Source: Pseudomonas vanderleydeniana (GTDB lineage: Bacteria; Pseudomonadota; Gammaproteobacteria; Pseudomonadales; Pseudomonadaceae). Taken from it: a DNA stretch of 64,000 nucleotides. Below the pieces are notes generated by a model. It had not been told where the DNA came from. It saw only the letters and a program-made list of their open reading frames with translations, and ran no database searches. The translations under genes were made by a program, and so were the position numbers. Positions within the stretch are counted from its first letter, which is position 1, and each line of letters starts with the position of its first letter. Shown piece after piece: positions 46,560 through 54,066 of the stretch. The stretch is from the NCBI RefSeq assembly GCF_014268755.2, contig NZ_CP077093.1, forward strand, positions 4,142,001 to 4,206,000, written 5' to 3'.

Positions 46560-46829
46560 TCAATTCCCCTCGTGGCAGACGTCGGAGAACTTGCGGTAGG
46601 CGAGGATGTGCTGCTCGCCCTGGGAGTCGAGATAGGTCATCCGTGCGTTGACCACGCTGCATTCCGGCCCTTCGTCCTGGCTCAGGGACAGCACCTTGCG
46701 CACGTCCAGGTGGCTGCCGTAGCTGTAGGTCTCCGGCTGGGGCTGCGCCTGGGATTCGGCCCGGGCCGACAGGGTGCAGACGTTCAGGGCAGCGAAGAGG
46801 CAGGCGGCGAAAAGGGCTTTGCTGTTCAT
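46560..46829 (-). CDS. DUF2790 family periplasmic protein
   Basis: 89 residues: a signal peptide (MNSKALFAACLFAALNVCTLSARA) and a mature domain with YSYGSHLDVRKVLSLSQDEGPECSVVNARMTYLDSQG and a final Cys (SDVCHEG), the DUF2790 pattern found mostly in Pseudomonas. Two conserved Cys probably form a disulfide. AAGGA lies 7 bases before the ATG at 46829. The function is unknown; family members are often stress or copper responsive, but nothing here shows that. Confidence 0.8.
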   Translation of the reverse strand: MNSKALFAACLFAALNVCTLSARAESQAQPQPETYSYGSHLDVRKVLSLSQDEGPECSVVNARMTYLDSQGEQHILAYRKFSDVCHEGN

Positions 46830-47068
46830 GGTCATTTCCTTTTGGTGGGTTTCAGTGAGGTCGAGTACCGTTGTCTCGTTGGAGCTCATTGAATGCCCGC
46901 CAGGTATCCCGGGTGTGTCGCGAACAGGCCGCAGTTAAAGCGCAAGTGTCTGGCACGCCTTCGGATACAGAGCGATACACATCGAGGCAGCACACCGCCC
47001 TGAAATATCCCGCATACATGGCTGCGGTGAACTGCACGACAGAAACGATCGATGCGAGGAGTCACTGG

Positions 47069-48049
47069 ATGTTGTGGTCGAAATACACGCGACGGCTCGG
47101 AGCCGCCCTGCTCAGCCTGCTGCTGGGCAGCGGCCCGGCCCTGGCCGCACAGGACACGGCGGTGGCCGCACCGCTGGAAATGGTGGTGCTCGGTTCCGGC
47201 GGCCCGGGAGCCACCGGCCGGGCAGGCGCCGGTTATGCACTGCTGCTGGATGGTACGCCGCGTATCCTGGTGGATGCCGGCCCCGGTACATTCGCCCGTA
47301 TCGGCGAAGCCCGGCTCGACCTGCGCAAGCTGGACATCGTGCTGCTGACCCACCTGCACGTGGACCACGTCGCCGAACTGCCCGGCATCATCAAGGCGCG
47401 GGCCGTCAGTGCCCGCAGCGATATCGACTTCCGGATCTTCGGCCCCAGCGCCAGCACCCCAGCCACTGCGGGCAACGGCAAGCCCGGCGCGCGCTTTCCC
47501 GCCACCAGCCAGTTCGTCGACCTGCTGTTCGGCACCTTCGGTGCCTTCAGCTACCTGCAGGACTTTGCCGGGCATATCGACTTCAATGTCACCGACCTGT
47601 TCGGCCCGGCCAGCAGCGTCGGGGACAAGACCCAACCCCAGGTCATCCTCGAACAGGACGGCCTGCGCATCAGCGCAGTGGGGGGGCACCATGGCGACTC
47701 ACCGGCGGTGATCTACCGGGTCGACTACAAGGGTAAAAGCATCACCTTCAGTGGCGACATCGATGCCCAGGCCCACGCTGCCCTGACCCGCATCGCCAAG
47801 GGCTCGCAATGGCTGGTGTTCAACGATCCGGTGCTGGACCCGCCCAATGCCCGGCCGATCCTCTATACCCTGCACACCGCACCCGCCGATATCGGCAGGA
47901 TCAGCAACAGCGCCGGCGTATCACACCTGCTGCTCAGCCACCTTCCCGGTGAAATCGACTCGTTCCGTGATGCAGCCGGCAAATCCATCCGCCAGCACTA
48001 TCGCGGTCCGCTGGATTTTGCCGAGGATGGCCAGCGCATTCGCCCATGA
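47069..48049 (+). CDS. Exported metallo-beta-lactamase-fold hydrolase
   Basis: About 326 residues: a signal peptide (RRLGAALLSLLLGSGPALA) followed by an MBL domain with VVLGSGGPGATGRAGAGY, the zinc motif LLTHLHVDHVAEL (HxHxDH), GGHHGDSPAVIYRV and TFSGDIDA. This form resembles RNase Z/arylsulfatase-type small-molecule MBL hydrolases placed in the periplasm. GAGGA precedes the ATG by 8 bases. It is divergent from the DUF2790 gene and stands alone before a two-component pair. Confidence 0.87.
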   Translation: MLWSKYTRRLGAALLSLLLGSGPALAAQDTAVAAPLEMVVLGSGGPGATGRAGAGYALLLDGTPRILVDAGPGTFARIGEARLDLRKLDIVLLTHLHVDHVAELPGIIKARAVSARSDIDFRIFGPSASTPATAGNGKPGARFPATSQFVDLLFGTFGAFSYLQDFAGHIDFNVTDLFGPASSVGDKTQPQVILEQDGLRISAVGGHHGDSPAVIYRVDYKGKSITFSGDIDAQAHAALTRIAKGSQWLVFNDPVLDPPNARPILYTLHTAPADIGRISNSAGVSHLLLSHLPGEIDSFRDAAGKSIRQHYRGPLDFAEDGQRIRP

Positions 48050-48175
48050 GCCGTTTTTTTTGCATATCCATGTATCCGTCGCCCGCCAGATACACTGCAA
48101 TACAAACCGTGGCAGGCAAGCGCGGCGCTTGTCGCTAGACTGCGCCAAAACCCATTTTTGACAGAGGTTGAACCG

Positions 48176-48916
48176 ATGGAACATGTCGATCACATCTTGA
48201 TCGTGGATGATGACCGGGAAATCAGGGAGCTGGTTGGCAACTACCTGAAGAAGAACGGCCTGCGCACCACCGTAGTCGCCGATGGCCGGCAGATGCGCGC
48301 CTTCCTGGAAACCACCCCGGTGGACCTGATCGTGCTCGACATCATGATGCCCGGTGACGATGGCCTGCTGCTGTGCCGCGAGCTGCGCGCCGGCAAGCAC
48401 AAGAACACCCCCGTGCTGATGCTGACTGCCCGCAACGACGAAACCGACCGCATCATCGGCCTGGAAATGGGCGCCGACGACTACCTGGTCAAGCCCTTCG
48501 CCGCCCGCGAGCTGCTGGCGCGTATCAATGCCGTGCTGCGTCGCACGCGGATGCTGCCACCGAACCTGGTGGTGACCGAAAGCGGCCGCCTGCTGGGCTT
48601 CGGCCGCTGGAAACTGGACACCACCGCGCGCCACCTGCTCGATCAGGACGGCACCATGGTCGCCCTCAGCGGCGCCGAATACCGCCTGCTGCGGGTATTC
48701 CTCGACCATCCGCAACGGGTACTCAACCGCGACCAACTGCTCAACCTCACCCAGGGCCGCGACGCCGACCTGTTCGACCGCTCCATCGACCTGCTGGTCA
48801 GCCGCCTGCGCCAGCGCCTGCTCGATGACGCCCGCGAGCCGGCCTACATCAAGACCGTGCGCAGTGAAGGCTATGTGTTCTCGCTGCCGGTCGAGCTGCT
48901 CGGAGCCCAAGCATGA
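48176..48916 (+). CDS. OmpR-family response regulator
   Basis: 246 residues: a receiver domain with acidic pocket DDD (11-13), phospho-acceptor Asp55 (VLDIMMPGDDG), Thr in LTAR and Lys106 (VKPF), then a winged-helix output domain (GAEYRLLRVFLDHPQRVLNRDQLL, VRSEGYVFSLP). It shares a 4-base ATGA overlap with the downstream kinase. The signal and regulon are unknown. GAGG precedes the chosen ATG; an in-frame start six codons upstream is possible. Confidence 0.94.
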   Translation: MEHVDHILIVDDDREIRELVGNYLKKNGLRTTVVADGRQMRAFLETTPVDLIVLDIMMPGDDGLLLCRELRAGKHKNTPVLMLTARNDETDRIIGLEMGADDYLVKPFAARELLARINAVLRRTRMLPPNLVVTESGRLLGFGRWKLDTTARHLLDQDGTMVALSGAEYRLLRVFLDHPQRVLNRDQLLNLTQGRDADLFDRSIDLLVSRLRQRLLDDAREPAYIKTVRSEGYVFSLPVELLGAQA

Positions 48917-50226
48917 GACGCGTGCTGCACTGGCCGCGCACCTTGGCCTCGCGGCTGTCGCTGATTTTCCTGGTGTGCCTGATCCTGGCCCAGGCGTTGT
49001 CGTTCGGCGCGCAATCCTACGAGCGCTACGAAAGTGCCAAGAATGCCATGCTGGGCAACCTGGAGACCGACGTCTCGACCTCGATCGCCATTCTCGAGCG
49101 CCTGCCGGCGGTGGAGCGCGAGAGCTGGCTGCCGCGCCTGGCGCGAAAGAACTATGGCTACCTGCTCAACGAGGGTGAACAGGGCATGCCCATGAGTCCG
49201 GGCGATCTGCCCATCGCCGTCCCCTCGATCGAAGAAGCCCTGGGACCGGATTACCCGGTAACTTTCAGCGACATCCCCGGACCGAAGAAGCACTTCCAGG
49301 CACACCTGACCCTCAAGGACGGCAGCCCGGTGACCATCGACGTGCGCCCCTCCCTGGCGCCCATGTCGCCCTGGCTGCCGGCCGTGCTGCTCGGGCAGTT
49401 GCTGCTGATGCTCGGCTGCACCTGGCTGGCGGTGCGGATCGCCGTGCGCCCGCTGACCCGCCTGGCCCAGGCGGTGGAGAACCTCGACCCCAACGCCCAC
49501 GCCGTGCAGTTGGACGAAAGCGGGCCCTCGGAAGTCGCCCACGCCGCCACTGCGTTCAACGCCATGCAAAAACGCATCGCCGACTACCTCAAGGAGCGCA
49601 TGCAGCTGCTGGCAGCCATTTCCCATGACCTGCAAACGCCCATCACCCGGATGAAGCTGCGCGCCGAATTCATGGACGAGTCGCCGGAGAAGGACAAGCT
49701 CTGGCAGGACCTGGGCGAGATCGAGCACCTGGTCCGCGAGGGCGTCGCCTATGCCCGCAGCGTGCATGGCGCAACCGAGCTCAGTTGCCGCATCGACCTG
49801 GACTCGTTCCTCGACAGCCTGGTGTTCGACTACCAGGATACTGGCCAGGCAGTCGAGCTGACGGGCAAGAACGGCGCACTGATCGAAGTCCGCCCCCATG
49901 CCCTGCGCCGGGTGCTGGTCAACCTGGTGGACAACGCCCTGAAGTTCGCCGGTGCCGCGCAACTGGAAGTGCGTTCGAAGACCAACCAGGGCATCTCGAT
50001 CCTGATTCTCGACCGTGGCCCCGGGATCGCCGAGGCGGAGCTGCAGGAAGTGCTCAAGCCGTTCTACCGCGTGGAAAGCTCACGCAACCGCAGCACCGGC
50101 GGCACCGGCCTGGGCCTGGCGATCGCGCAGCAACTGGCCGTGGCCCTGGGCGGTTCGCTGACCCTGAGCAACCGTGAAGGTGGCGGGCTTTGCGCCGAAC
50201 TGCAGCTGGGTGTCGTACGCCCCTGA
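48913..50226 (+). CDS. Membrane sensor histidine kinase (EnvZ-like layout)
   Basis: 437 residues: TM1 (about 13-33), a periplasmic domain of about 110 residues, TM2 (about 152-176), HAMP, phospho-acceptor His238 in AAISHDLQTPITRMKLR and a HATPase domain (NLVDNALKFAG, DRGPGIAEAEL, GTGLGLAIAQQLA). It is the cognate kinase of the regulator it overlaps. The sensed signal is unknown. Confidence 0.95.
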   Translation: MRRVLHWPRTLASRLSLIFLVCLILAQALSFGAQSYERYESAKNAMLGNLETDVSTSIAILERLPAVERESWLPRLARKNYGYLLNEGEQGMPMSPGDLPIAVPSIEEALGPDYPVTFSDIPGPKKHFQAHLTLKDGSPVTIDVRPSLAPMSPWLPAVLLGQLLLMLGCTWLAVRIAVRPLTRLAQAVENLDPNAHAVQLDESGPSEVAHAATAFNAMQKRIADYLKERMQLLAAISHDLQTPITRMKLRAEFMDESPEKDKLWQDLGEIEHLVREGVAYARSVHGATELSCRIDLDSFLDSLVFDYQDTGQAVELTGKNGALIEVRPHALRRVLVNLVDNALKFAGAAQLEVRSKTNQGISILILDRGPGIAEAELQEVLKPFYRVESSRNRSTGGTGLGLAIAQQLAVALGGSLTLSNREGGGLCAELQLGVVRP

Positions 50227-50335
50227 TCGGTGGCTCTCGCCTGCCCCGGCAACGGGGCATACCTGGGCGCGCGATTTAGCTATGCTAGGGCACTTTTTCC
50301 AGTGCCCGCTTTCAGAGCTACCAGGAACACCACCC

Positions 50336-50731
50336 ATGGCAGACCGCGAAATCATCGTTCCAGCCTCCATGCAGAACATCGTCGAACGAGCGGGCTACGC
50401 GCCAGCTGTCAAGGTCGGGACGACACTGTATTGCGCAGGACAGGTCGGCCGCACAGCGGCCCTGGAAGTGATCCAGGATCCCGAGGCCCAGTTCCTCGCC
50501 TGCTGGGAAAACCTGCGCCTGGTTCTGGAAGCCGGTGGCTGCCGCTTTGACGACGTGGTCGACATGACCACCTATCATGTCAATATGAGCCAACACATGG
50601 CAGTCTTTCGAGAGGTCAAGAATCGTGTTTTTCCGCGCGGGCACTGTGCCTGGACGTCGATCGGCGTCTCGGAACTGGCGCACCCCGGCCTGCTGGTGGA
50701 GATCAAGTGCGTGGCGGTACAGCGCAGTTGA
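50336..50731 (+). CDS. RidA family protein
   Basis: 131 residues of the Rid fold: KVGTTLYCAGQVGR, then CWENLRLVLEAGGCRFDDVVDMTTYHVNM and the C-terminal ELAHPGLLVEIKCVAV. The Arg-containing segment before the last strand is replaced (RGHCAWTSIGVSELAHPG), so it is a divergent Rid protein rather than canonical RidA. It follows the kinase gene on the same strand after 109 bases with its own ATG at MADREI. The substrate is unknown. Confidence 0.85.
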   Translation: MADREIIVPASMQNIVERAGYAPAVKVGTTLYCAGQVGRTAALEVIQDPEAQFLACWENLRLVLEAGGCRFDDVVDMTTYHVNMSQHMAVFREVKNRVFPRGHCAWTSIGVSELAHPGLLVEIKCVAVQRS

Positions 50732-50751
50732 ATCGTCCCTGCCTCATCCCT

Positions 50752-50774
50752 GGCACCCGACTTCGGTCGGTGCC
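50752..50774 (+). terminator. Hairpin with TTCG loop between ridA-like and ppnN genes
   Basis: GGCACCCGAC (50752-50761), loop TTCG and GTCGGTGCC (50766-50774) form a 9-bp stem with one bulged C and the stable UUCG tetraloop. It lies 20 bases after the RidA-like stop and 60 before ppnN. No U-run follows, so it may be an attenuator or mRNA end structure. Confidence 0.4.
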
Positions 50775-50834
50775 GGCCGTTCTGACGCTACCGGTGCATT
50801 AACCTCCGGCCGCGTTGCTTTCATGGAATAGAGA

Positions 50835-52208
50835 ATGACCCAACGATCCGTAATCAATGCCTCGGTCAGCCCCAAGGGCAGCCTTGAAACCCTTTCCCAG
50901 CGTGAAGTGCAGCAACTGAGCGAAGCCGGCTCCGGCAGCATCTACACGCTCTTTCGCCAGTGCGCCCTGGCCATCCTCAACACCGGCGCCCATGTCGACA
51001 ATGCCAAGACCATCCTCGAAGCCTACAAGGACTTCGAGATCCGTATTCACCAGCAGGATCGCGGCGTACGCCTGGAACTGCTCAATGCCCCGGCGGACGC
51101 CTTCGTCGACGGCGAGATGATCGCCAGCACCCGGGAAATGCTCTTCAGCGCCCTGCGCGACATCGTCTACACCGAAAACGAACTGGGCAGCCAGCGCATC
51201 GACCTGGACAGCTCCCAGGGCATCACCGACTACGTCTTCCACCTGCTGCGCAACGCGCGCACCCTGCGCCCGGGCCTGGAGCCGAAGATGGTGGTGTGCT
51301 GGGGTGGCCACTCGATCAGCAGCGAGGAATACCAGTACACCAAGAAGGTCGGCCACGAACTGGGCCTGCGCAGCCTGGACATCTGCACCGGCTGCGGCCC
51401 GGGGGTAATGAAAGGCCCGATGAAGGGCGCAACCATCTCCCACGCCAAGCAACGCATCACCACCGGCCGTTACCTGGGCCTGACCGAGCCGGGCATCATC
51501 GCCGCCGAGGCGCCGAACCCGATCGTCAACGAACTGGTGATCATGCCCGACATCGAGAAGCGCCTGGAGGCCTTCGTGCGGGTCGGCCACGGCATCATCA
51601 TCTTTCCGGGCGGTGCCGGTACGGCGGAGGAATTCCTCTACCTGCTGGGCATCCTGATGCACCCGGAAAACCGCGACCTGCCCTTCCCGGTGATCCTCAC
51701 CGGCCCGCGCAGCGCCGAGGCCTACCTGCAGCAGCTGCATGCCTTCGTCGGCGCGACGCTGGGTGAAGAGGCGCACAAGCACTACCAGATCATCATCGAC
51801 AACCCGGCGCAGGTCGCCCGGGAAATGGCCCAGGGCCTCAAGGCGGTCAAGCAGTTCCGCCGCGAGCGCAACGACGCCTTCCACTTCAACTGGCTGCTGA
51901 AGATCGACGAAGGCTTCCAGCACCCGTTCGACCCGACCCACGCCAACATGTCCAGCCTCAAGCTGCATCGCAACCAACCGCCCCACGAACTGGCGGCCAA
52001 CCTGCGCCGGGCGTTCTCCGGCATCGTCGCCGGCAACGTCAAGGACAAGGGTATCCGCCTGATCGAAGAGCATGGCCCGTACGAGATTCACGGTGATGCC
52101 GAGGTCATGCAGCCGCTGGACAAACTGCTCCAGGCCTTCGTGGCCCAGCACCGGATGAAACTGCCGGGTGGCGCGGCCTACGAGCCTTGCTACCGAGTGG
52201 TCAGCTGA
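50835..52208 (+). CDS. ppnN: Pyrimidine/purine-5'-nucleotide nucleosidase PpnN
   Basis: 457 residues, matching E. coli YgdH/PpnN in length and layout: an N-terminal DUF4478-like domain, a central LOG/lysine-decarboxylase-like Rossmann domain with VVCWGGHSISSEEY, CTGCGPGVMKGPMKGA and the catalytic PGGAGTAEEFLYLLG, and a C-terminal DUF3412-like domain (DEGFQHPFDPTHANM). The enzyme cleaves nucleoside monophosphates to base and ribose-5-phosphate and in E. coli is stimulated by (p)ppGpp. It is followed by a long hairpin. Confidence 0.95.
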   Translation: MTQRSVINASVSPKGSLETLSQREVQQLSEAGSGSIYTLFRQCALAILNTGAHVDNAKTILEAYKDFEIRIHQQDRGVRLELLNAPADAFVDGEMIASTREMLFSALRDIVYTENELGSQRIDLDSSQGITDYVFHLLRNARTLRPGLEPKMVVCWGGHSISSEEYQYTKKVGHELGLRSLDICTGCGPGVMKGPMKGATISHAKQRITTGRYLGLTEPGIIAAEAPNPIVNELVIMPDIEKRLEAFVRVGHGIIIFPGGAGTAEEFLYLLGILMHPENRDLPFPVILTGPRSAEAYLQQLHAFVGATLGEEAHKHYQIIIDNPAQVAREMAQGLKAVKQFRRERNDAFHFNWLLKIDEGFQHPFDPTHANMSSLKLHRNQPPHELAANLRRAFSGIVAGNVKDKGIRLIEEHGPYEIHGDAEVMQPLDKLLQAFVAQHRMKLPGGAAYEPCYRVVS

Positions 52209-52218
52209 CCGATCAGCG

Positions 52219-52262
52219 TTGAAGTCCTTGCTCATCGAGTTCTCCGATGAGCAAGACTTCAA
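52219..52262. terminator. Long bulged hairpin after ppnN
   Basis: TTGAAGTCCTTGCTCATCG (52219-52237) pairs with CGATGAGCAAGACTTCAA (52245-52262) over 18 bp with one bulged C and a 7-base loop. It is a likely transcription end for ppnN, although the U-run is poor. It abuts the Fur-box-like site of the next operon. Confidence 0.55.
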
Positions 52263-52264
52263 TT

Positions 52265-52283
52265 GATAATACTTCTCAATACT
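52265..52283 (+). promoter_or_regulatory. Fur-box-like site upstream of the ECF sigma gene
   Basis: The 19 bases beginning GATAATACTT agree with the Fur consensus GATAATGATAATCATTATC at about 12 positions, including the full left GATAAT. It lies about 20-70 bases before the possible sigma-factor starts. Iron-repressed expression of a FecI-type sigma factor is the usual arrangement, so the site is plausible on position as well as sequence. Confidence 0.5.
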
Positions 52284-52338
52284 AGTAGAGTCGCGCCCGC
52301 TGTTCATGACTCACTTTCAGGGCGTCTCTACTCTTCAC

Positions 52339-52845
52339 ATGGCCGAGCCAGACTCCAAGCTCGATATCTACCTCGCCAATCGCCAGGCCCTGGTCGACTA
52401 TGTCGCGCCTATCGTCGGCGGCCAGGCCCAGGCTGAAGACGTGGTACAGGATGCCTGGCTGCGTTTCGATGCGCGTGACACCCGCCCCGTGCAACGGCCG
52501 GTAGCCTACCTCTACCGCATCGTGCGCAACCTGGCCCTGGACCTGACTCGGCGCCTGCACAGCGACAAGTACCAGCCCGGCGGCGCCGAACTGCTGGAGA
52601 CCCTGGTCGCAGCCACGCCATCGCCCGAACACCAGCTGTATCACCAGGACGAACTGAGCCAACTGGAAGACGCCCTGGCCGAGTTGCCCGAACGCACCCG
52701 CATCGCCTTCGAAATGCATCGACTGGGCGGCTGCACCCTCCAGCAGGTCGCCAACCACCTGGGCATCTCCGTCGGCCTGGCCCACTCGCTGGTACGCACC
52801 GCCCTCACCCATTGTGCCGAGCGACTGGGAGAAGGCGATGAGTAA
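52339..52845 (+). CDS. FecI-type ECF sigma factor
   Basis: 168 residues from MAEPDSKLDIYL; an ATG 33 bases upstream (52306) is an alternative start. Region 2 is visible as ALVDYVAPIVGGQAQAEDVVQDAWLRF and RPVAYLYRIVRNLALDLTRR, region 4 as LAELPERTRIAFEMHRLGGCTLQQVANHLGISVGLAHSLVRTAL. It belongs to the iron-starvation ECF group. Its stop overlaps the FecR-like gene by 8 bases, and it should transcribe the receptor operon downstream. Confidence 0.93.
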   Translation: MAEPDSKLDIYLANRQALVDYVAPIVGGQAQAEDVVQDAWLRFDARDTRPVQRPVAYLYRIVRNLALDLTRRLHSDKYQPGGAELLETLVAATPSPEHQLYHQDELSQLEDALAELPERTRIAFEMHRLGGCTLQQVANHLGISVGLAHSLVRTALTHCAERLGEGDE

Positions 52846-53884
52846 TGCGACAATGAGCCTCCATCAAGCCAGCAAGGACCGTGTGCCAATGAAGGCCTCC
52901 CTCACCGACGACCCGGTCTGGAACACCGCCCTGGACTGGCTCGAACGCGTCCAGCAAGCCCCGCAAGACACGGCCCTGCAAGCGGCCTGCGCCGCCTGGC
53001 AGGCCGCCGCGCCCGAGCATGCCGCCGCCTGGCGCAAGGCCGAGCGCGTCTGGCGTTTGAGCGGTGGTCTGTCCGCCCGCCATGCCGAGCACTGGAGCTC
53101 CGCCCCGGCGGTGACCAGCCAACAGCCGACGGCTGTACTGCCCATGCGGCGCATACCGCGTCCCCGGCGTCGGGCCTGGATCGGCACGGCGGTCGCCGCC
53201 GCCCTAGTGCTCGCCCTCCTGCCTGCGCTGCCCCACCGGCACGCCGACTACGCCAGCGGTGTGGGCGAGATGCGCCTGGTACAACTCAGTGACGGGACGC
53301 GGGTCACCCTCGGCAGCGACAGCGCCCTGGTCGATCACTTCAACGATGGCCAGCGCAATGTTGAACTGCTGCACGGCGAAGCCTTCTTCGATGTCACCCC
53401 GGACCCGCAACGCCCTTTCACCGTGACCGCCGGCAGTGGTGCGGTGCGCGTGACCGGCACCGCCTTCGAGGTACGTCTTGCGCCCGAGCGCCTGAACGTC
53501 GCCGTCACCCACGGTGCGGTCAAGGTCAGCGACGGGCGTCTGCATTCCGATGCGTTGGACACCGCTCTGACCGCCGGCGACCAGATACAGTTGGATTACG
53601 ACGCCAAGCGCCTGCAGCGCAATCACCTGCAACCGACCCAGATCGCCAGTTGGCGGCAAGGACAACTGGTCGCCGATGACCAGAGCATCGGTGAACTGGT
53701 GAGTGAACTGCGCCGCTACCATCGCGGGCTCATCCTGCTGCCCGACGATGCCCTGGCCGCCGAGAAGGTCACCGGCGTCTACGACCTGCGCAATCCGCAG
53801 GCCGCACTGCGCGCCCTGGTCCAGGCCCATGGTGGCCAACTGCGGACTTGGTCCGACTATCTCTGGGTCATTTCGCGCTCCTGA
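52838..53884 (+). CDS. FecR-like anti-sigma regulator
   Basis: About 348 residues: an N-terminal DUF4880/anti-sigma domain (DDPVWNTALDWLERVQQAP, ALQAACAAWQAAAPEHAAAWRKAERVW), one membrane helix (AWIGTAVAAALVLALLPAL) and a periplasmic FecR domain (GEMRLVQLSDGTRVTLGSDSAL, GEAFFDVTPDPQRPFTVTAGSGAVRVTGTAFEVR). The C-terminal DUF4974 region ends LWVISRS and would contact the receptor signalling domain. GGAG precedes ATG 52838, which overlaps the sigma gene. Confidence 0.93.
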   Translation: MSNATMSLHQASKDRVPMKASLTDDPVWNTALDWLERVQQAPQDTALQAACAAWQAAAPEHAAAWRKAERVWRLSGGLSARHAEHWSSAPAVTSQQPTAVLPMRRIPRPRRRAWIGTAVAAALVLALLPALPHRHADYASGVGEMRLVQLSDGTRVTLGSDSALVDHFNDGQRNVELLHGEAFFDVTPDPQRPFTVTAGSGAVRVTGTAFEVRLAPERLNVAVTHGAVKVSDGRLHSDALDTALTAGDQIQLDYDAKRLQRNHLQPTQIASWRQGQLVADDQSIGELVSELRRYHRGLILLPDDALAAEKVTGVYDLRNPQAALRALVQAHGGQLRTWSDYLWVISRS

Positions 53885-53890
53885 AACCCT

Positions 53891-53919
53891 GGGCAGGCCG
53901 TTTGTTTACCGGCCTGCCC
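53891..53919 (+). terminator. Hairpin after fecR-like gene
   Basis: GGGCAGGCCG (53891-53900) and CGGCCTGCCC (53910-53919) pair exactly around a 9-base loop, 7 bases after the FecR-like stop. It lacks a following U-run. It separates the sigma/anti-sigma transcript from the receptor operon, consistent with a separate sigma-dependent promoter downstream. Confidence 0.55.
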
Positions 53920-53962
53920 ACCCTCCCGTGACACCCGCCTGAAATTATTTTCACTATTTTCT

Positions 53963-53986
53963 GAAAATTTCCCGAAGCACTGCGTC
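53963..53986 (+). promoter_or_regulatory. Candidate FecI-type ECF promoter of the receptor operon
   Basis: GAAAAT (53963-53968) is followed after 14 bases by CGTC (53983-53986). This resembles the GAAAT/CGTC pattern recognised by iron-starvation ECF sigma factors. It lies about 80 bases upstream of the receptor ATG in the AT-rich gap after the hairpin. The match is short and the assignment is inference. Confidence 0.4.
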
Positions 53987-54066
53987 ATTTGCCTGCGACG
54001 CACTTGAGATGCGTTCGCATTTTAGTTCGCGTATGCGTTCAGCAGTGCAACGGGGAGTAGCAACGA

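Noticed and set aside
48053..48061. T8 run after the exported MBL gene as an intrinsic terminator
   Set aside because: No stem of useful length precedes it; only a 3-base GGC/GCC pairing is possible.
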